Source: Candidatus Tayloriibacteriota bacterium
Lineage (GTDB): Bacteria > Patescibacteriota > Minisyncoccia > Phycocordibacterales > PALSA-1337
Length of the DNA: 8,725 nt
NCBI GenBank assembly: GCA_026395105.1
Contig: JAPLZH010000037.1
Span: forward strand, 1 to 8,725
Reading direction: 5' to 3'
Shown one piece after another: positions 6,127-8,725 of the stretch (positions are counted from its first letter, which is position 1; each line of letters starts with the position of its first letter). Made by a program: the position numbers and the translations under genes. Below the pieces are notes generated by a model. That model did no database searches. It saw only the letters and a list, made by a program, of their open reading frames with translations, and was not told the DNA's origin.

Positions 6127-6870
6127 TTAATTAAATTCTAACACTAAAGGCAAATGGTCCGAAATCTCGACTGAAGGCACCTCGAAATTTAAAACTTCTA
6201 TCTCAGGCGATGTGATTATATAGTCGACAACTTCCGGCCTTTGCTTAGAAGCGCTTCTCGTCGAATTAATGCCGAATTTCTGGATTAGATCAATGTTACC
6301 TTCTGTTAAAATAGATAGGCTTTTCGTGCTAGGTAGAATGTTCATATCCGCGCATAAAATTTTCGCACCTTTTAATTCATCAAAAATCTTTCTAATTTTC
6401 TCCGACTGCTCGAGTCTCTTCTCCGTATCTACTTTGCCTTTTACATTCCACATGCCGTGAAAATTTAGAACTGAATAGATTTTTCCGTTTTTACTAAATT
6501 CGAGAAATTGTAAATCTCGGCCCATTGTGAAAAAGTCTGGATTACTGCGGTCGGTTATAACATCAATCATCGGGAAGATGACTATATTCTCCACCCTGCT
6601 GACTTCTAGGCCTTTTTTTGCAAAAATGGCTAGACCACCGACATCATCCTCCTGCGGAGGCGTGAAATATCCTTTAAAATCTGTGAGCACAGCTTCTATT
6701 TCTCCAAATAAATTCGGCCTCACATCCTTTAAAACCGGCCTAATCTTTTTTGCATTATGAAAAACTTCCTGAAGGCAAAAAATATCCACGCTCTGTGAAT
6801 TTTCCTTAAGAAATTCTAAGAGGGCCTCATATTTCGTGCCACATTGGGCGTTTATGCTAATTAATTTCAT
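6127..6870 (-). CDS. Endonuclease/exonuclease/phosphatase (EEP) superfamily protein
   Basis: A 247-aa protein with the full set of EEP active-site motifs in order: N7 in SINAQ, the metal-binding E35 in CLQEV (32-36), H138 in NFHGMWN (136-142), D175 and N177 in ADMN (174-177), D216 in VDYIIT (215-220) and the catalytic D238-H239 in SDHLPL (237-242). Proteins with this fold are Mg2+-dependent phosphodiesterases such as DNase I, ExoIII, or phospholipid and nucleotide phosphatases. The family includes both nucleases and lipid enzymes, so the substrate is open. No signal peptide is seen, so it is cytoplasmic. It starts 30 bp after the toxin stop without a convincing promoter or Shine-Dalgarno, so it is probably transcribed with the toxin-antitoxin pair as a third gene. 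Confidence 0.88.
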   Translation of the reverse strand: MKLISINAQCGTKYEALLEFLKENSQSVDIFCLQEVFHNAKKIRPVLKDVRPNLFGEIEAVLTDFKGYFTPPQEDDVGGLAIFAKKGLEVSRVENIVIFPMIDVITDRSNPDFFTMGRDLQFLEFSKNGKIYSVLNFHGMWNVKGKVDTEKRLEQSEKIRKIFDELKGAKILCADMNILPSTKSLSILTEGNIDLIQKFGINSTRSASKQRPEVVDYIITSPEIEVLNFEVPSVEISDHLPLVLEFN

Positions 6871-6900
6871 TTTAATATTATCTCGTTAATCGCCCACAAA

Positions 6901-7239
6901 CTATATCAAACTTTTCACATATTCAGTAATTCTTTCGCGATTCTCATTTACCTTTTCGCCTTTAAAATACATTTCAATATACATGAAAGTAGCTATATCA
7001 TTATGATAAGCATAAATTATTCGTATAGATCTATCCCTTAAAGACTTACAGGCCAGACGTGTTTTCACGATTCTAACTGACTCTAAATGCTGAATCACTA
7101 TAAAATTCATACCCACCCCTACTGGATTTATCTCTATGAGTTTTTCTAACTTTTTCAAATCTTCTGGCAGACTCTGGTATTTTTGAGAAAGTTTTTTAAA
7201 CTCCTTTTCAAATTCAGGTAATCTATTAAAGTGACTCAT
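6901..7239 (-). CDS. RelE/HigB-like toxin of a type II toxin-antitoxin pair
   Basis: A 112-aa protein. The N-terminal helices (4-36, EFEKEFKKLSQKYQSLPEDL) are typical of RelE/ParE-superfamily toxins. A beta sheet follows, with IVKTRLACKSLRDRSIRIIYAY (57-78) and MYIEMYFKGEK (86-96), then a C-terminal helix ENRERITEYVKSLI (99-112). The pattern of basic residues on the central strands (R63, K66, R69, R71, R73) and the YFKG strand resembles RelE-fold mRNA interferases. The start ATG lies inside the antitoxin gene (14-bp overlap, different frame), with GAG 5 nt upstream of it. The antitoxin precedes the toxin, the usual type II order. The role as toxin is inferred from fold and context; ribosome-dependent mRNA cleavage would be the expected activity. 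Confidence 0.83.
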   Translation of the reverse strand: MSHFNRLPEFEKEFKKLSQKYQSLPEDLKKLEKLIEINPVGVGMNFIVIQHLESVRIVKTRLACKSLRDRSIRIIYAYHNDIATFMYIEMYFKGEKVNENRERITEYVKSLI

Positions 7240-8014
7240 ATTCTCTTACTGATGTTTCCTCCGGGCGATAAAATACATACTCATAGTCTAGAAGTTCTTT
7301 CTCTTTTGCCACGAGCCATGGAGTGTCCTTATGTGATAATGCCGAAATCTGTTTAGCGGTCATATCAGAAAGGCGCTCTAATTCCCAGTCTATATGCGCG
7401 ACTTCAGTGCCAGATAGCTCTGATAAATCTATCACCTCTTCAGGATTAACTAAATATTTAGTTTGATCATATTTGTAAAACTTACTTTTTATAGGTTCTA
7501 ATTTGCCCTCCACTTCGAGCTCATCTACGATTTTTGCAAAGGCTATTGGCGTCGGGCCGTGGGTATTTTTCATATATCGAGCGCCCACAAGCTGTTCTTC
7601 GTATTTTTCATAATAATCAAAATCGATGAAGTATAGGAGTTTATAAAGAACAGTCTGCCCAATATTCGGCTTACCACCGACTTTTGACAAAATATACAAA
7701 AGTACCTGCTTAAACTTTTTTACTTTTTCCTGCGGAATAGAGATGCGCTCCCATACTTCTCCACCCGTTTTTTCTTTTATGTCTTTTTTACTTTTTTCAA
7801 AGACGACTTCGGGGGTATTACTTTTACCATTCTGAATATCTTCGAGTGAGATTTCAAATATTGTACTTAATTCATTTGCCTCAGCTAATGTTAATTCGCG
7901 CTTACCCTGTTCAAAGGCAATGTATGAGGAACGTGAAATGCCGAGTTTTTCCGCTATTTCCAGCTGAGAAAAACCCCGTTTTACACGAAGCGCCTTAATA
8001 TACTCATTAGTCAT
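7226..8014 (-). CDS. HTH-Panacea (DUF4065) antitoxin
   Basis: A 262-aa protein in two parts. Residues 6-60 form an XRE/Cro-type helix-turn-helix (RVKRGFSQLEIAEKLGISRS, then YIAFEQGKRELTL). After a polar linker (61-95), residues about 100-240 form a Panacea/DUF4065 (SocA/GepA-like) domain with its hallmarks KLLYFIDFDYY (125-135), GARYMKNTHGPTP (144-156) and the C-terminal SHKDTPW (227-233). Panacea is established as a toxin-neutralising domain that pairs with many unrelated toxins. The HTH suggests it represses its own operon, and a palindrome over the candidate -35 supports this. Translation ends inside the start of the toxin gene (14-bp overlap). No Shine-Dalgarno is visible; the candidate promoter predicts a leaderless or nearly leaderless mRNA. 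Confidence 0.92.
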   Translation of the reverse strand: MTNEYIKALRVKRGFSQLEIAEKLGISRSSYIAFEQGKRELTLAEANELSTIFEISLEDIQNGKSNTPEVVFEKSKKDIKEKTGGEVWERISIPQEKVKKFKQVLLYILSKVGGKPNIGQTVLYKLLYFIDFDYYEKYEEQLVGARYMKNTHGPTPIAFAKIVDELEVEGKLEPIKSKFYKYDQTKYLVNPEEVIDLSELSGTEVAHIDWELERLSDMTAKQISALSHKDTPWLVAKEKELLDYEYVFYRPEETSVREYESL

Positions 8015-8020
8015 ACATAT

Positions 8021-8049
8021 AGCTTACTTTAATGGTGTCTGAAAGTCAA
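8021..8049 (-). promoter_or_regulatory. Candidate promoter of the toxin-antitoxin operon
   Basis: Minus-strand TTGACT (8049-8044) matches the -35 consensus at five of six positions. With a 17-bp spacer the -10 is TAAGCT (8026-8021), a weak match. The start point would fall at about the A of the antitoxin ATG (8014), predicting a leaderless transcript, which fits the absence of a Shine-Dalgarno. Confidence 0.4.
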
Positions 8050-8052
8050 ACA
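8036..8052. promoter_or_regulatory. Operator-like palindrome over the -35 of the TA operon
   Basis: TGTCTGA-AAG-TCAAACA has 7-bp arms that pair at six of seven positions around a 3-bp centre. Size and symmetry suit a dimeric XRE-type repressor, and the site covers the TTGACT -35. TTCAGA also occurs twice on the minus strand 15 bp apart (within 8039-8060), possibly a second half-site. Binding by the antitoxin HTH is inferred. Confidence 0.45.
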
Positions 8053-8075
8053 TCTGAATGTATATAAATGTGACA

Positions 8076-8109
8076 TAATAAAAAGCCCGCGACCCCATGA
8101 TCACGGACT
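8076..8109 (-). terminator. Intrinsic terminator of the 142-aa orphan gene
   Basis: On the minus strand AGTCCGTGA (8109-8101) pairs with TCGCGGGCT (8092-8084) over 9 bp, two of them G-U, around an 8-nt loop, followed by TTTTATTA (8083-8076). It begins 32 bp after the orphan stop codon. It insulates the toxin-antitoxin operon from the upstream gene. A second small hairpin, GAAGC-AAG-GCTTC (8113-8125), sits between the stop and the terminator. Confidence 0.8.
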
Positions 8110-8141
8110 GAAGAAGCAAGGCTTCGGGAGCAACACCCTAT

Positions 8142-8570
8142 TCAAAAAGGAACACTGGGTTCCCCGAACGGTTCGAAATCGTCCGCCGGCGAAAGAAAAG
8201 TTTCAGGGACTTCTGTGAGATAACACTTGGCGAGGCCAGCGCCAGTCACGGGACCGCTGTATCCCCCGACCCACAGATTATTGCCCCGGAGTTTGAATCT
8301 GTATTCTATGAGATCCTGACGTCTATCGTACTTCTTAGTGAAGTAAAAGACATCAGAACTCATAGTGATTTTGGAGAGAGTTGACTCTCCAAAGTAATCG
8401 ATGAGGCCACCCGTGAATAACCAAGGGCGTTCCTCATCTGTGCGAATGAGACCAGTGAACAGATTATAGAACATTCCCGCTCTTAAGACGGCGGCCATTC
8501 CTTCGCCAGGCTTCAGGGTTGCGTCCATCCAGCTTTGATTTTGGAAAAAAACTCCGTTTATTAGAAACAT
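8142..8570 (-). CDS. Uncharacterised 142-aa protein, GC-rich relative to the window
   Basis: I do not recognise this protein. It has 142 residues, few lysines compared with its neighbours, and many aromatic and glycine residues. There is no signal peptide or clear membrane helix. The C-terminal half alternates like beta strands: VFYFTKKY (74-81), LIEYRFKL (87-94), LWVGGYSG (99-106) and KCYLTEV (115-121), ending in an acidic/proline tail (128-142). A small beta-sandwich or barrel is plausible. By eye its GC content is above 50%, against about 40% in the other genes, suggesting a separate origin. The intrinsic terminator after it supports expression. Its ATG is 20 bp inside the right 23-bp repeat, so its promoter would have to lie in or beyond that repeat. 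No Shine-Dalgarno is visible. The TGA stop is standard. Confidence 0.65.
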   Translation of the reverse strand: MFLINGVFFQNQSWMDATLKPGEGMAAVLRAGMFYNLFTGLIRTDEERPWLFTGGLIDYFGESTLSKITMSSDVFYFTKKYDRRQDLIEYRFKLRGNNLWVGGYSGPVTGAGLAKCYLTEVPETFLSPADDFEPFGEPSVPF

Positions 8571-8590
8571 AATATGTATTGGTTCATGAA

Positions 8591-8613
8591 CTAGCTACCT
8601 TTGAAGTAGGACA
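8591..8613 (-). repeat. Right copy of the 23-bp imperfect inverted repeat
   Basis: On the minus strand it reads TGTCCTACTT-CAAA-GGTAGCTAG, matching 192-214 at 20 of 23 positions. It ends 42 bp before the IS30-type transposase ATG, so if 8591 is the element terminus the ORF starts at nucleotide 66, usual for the IS30 family. Read as minus-strand RNA, CUACUU and AGGUAG pair over 6 bp around a CAA loop. It therefore serves either as the terminal repeat of the right IS or as the terminus of the bracketed block. Confidence 0.7.
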
Positions 8614-8655
8614 GTAGAATTAATGTATTAACAAAATAATTAATTTAATTGTCAT

Positions 8656-8725
8656 ATGAAATATCATCATTTGTCTTTTGGAGAGAGGTTTTGTATTGAG
8701 AAAATGTATAGCGCAGGATCTGCAA
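8656..8725 (+). CDS. IS30-family transposase, N-terminal fragment cut by the window edge
   Basis: The frame encodes MKYHHLSFGERFCIEK followed by MYSAGSA and stays open to the edge (23 codons). IS30 transposases begin with this kind of sequence (YxHLSxxERxxIExxxxxG), the first helix of the HTH that binds the terminal repeats. An in-frame TAA at 8641-8643 and the lack of other starts make the ATG at 8656 the only choice. It is the only confidently plus-strand gene here and reads away from the minus-strand block. Confidence 0.72.
   Translation, partial: MKYHHLSFGERFCIEKMYSAGSA

Larger units (their letters stand above)
8591..8725 (+). mobile_element. Left end of an IS30-family element running off the right edge
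   Basis: The 23-bp repeat at 8591-8613 is followed by an AT-rich spacer and then the first codons of an IS30-type transposase at 8656. Spacing from terminus to ORF fits the family. The exact terminus is inferred, since the other end lies outside the window. Confidence 0.55.

Noticed and set aside
7226..7239. Antitoxin-toxin junction as a frameshifted single gene
   Set aside because: Both proteins are complete for their families and overlap by 14 bp in different frames, the usual arrangement for coupled TA genes.
8582..8591. Palindrome GTTCATGAAC next to the right repeat
   Set aside because: No matching palindrome beside the left repeat, so not part of the shared element; could be a target-site preference but untestable here.
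1..8725. CRISPR array or other regularly spaced repeats
   Set aside because: No repeated units of suitable length and spacing seen on either strand.

Overview
The window reads as bacterial accessory DNA. Protein style suggests a Candidate Phyla Radiation (Patescibacteria/Parcubacteria-like) genome: AT-rich, lysine/isoleucine-rich proteins, very tight packing, few Shine-Dalgarno sequences, and a RhuM / short YgjP-type peptidase / Panacea antitoxin mix. This placement is an inference from style, since there is no rRNA or ribosomal protein gene to test it. TAA, TAG and TGA are all used as stops, so nothing points to the UGA-glycine code of Absconditabacteria/Gracilibacteria.

Layout. Ten complete genes occupy 232-8570, all on the minus strand, so transcription runs right to left. 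In that order they are: a GC-richer orphan of 142 aa (8570-8142) with its own intrinsic terminator (8109-8076); a toxin-antitoxin pair of an HTH-Panacea antitoxin (8014-7226) and a RelE/HigB-like toxin (7239-6901); an endonuclease/exonuclease/phosphatase-fold protein (6870-6127); a half-size ABC exporter (6058-4247); a small 3-TM membrane protein (4189-3929); a minimal YgjP/SprT-like zinc peptidase (3908-3549); an SPFH/stomatin-like membrane protein (3520-2762); a RhuM-family protein (2696-1680); and an ABC-F ATPase (1683-232) coupled to RhuM by an ATGA overlap.

Edges. Both ends look like insertion sequences facing outward. On the right, the first 23 codons of an IS30-family transposase begin at 8656 (+). 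On the left, a minus-strand reading frame starts at 34 and runs off the edge behind a transposon-end-like sequence that finishes at 159. Just inside these lies a 23-bp imperfect inverted repeat (192-214 and 8591-8613, 20/23 identical). It brackets the ten genes in 8.4 kb, so the block resembles the passenger of a composite or IS-bounded element.

How the genes may work together. The TA pair, with an operator-like palindrome over its -35, could stabilise the island. RhuM-ABC-F and the ABC exporter suggest ribosome protection and efflux. The membrane protein-peptidase-SPFH trio suggests a membrane quality-control module. These groupings are inferences from spacing and family knowledge. The strongest candidates for something new are the inverted-repeat-bounded cargo block and the RhuM/ABC-F couple.
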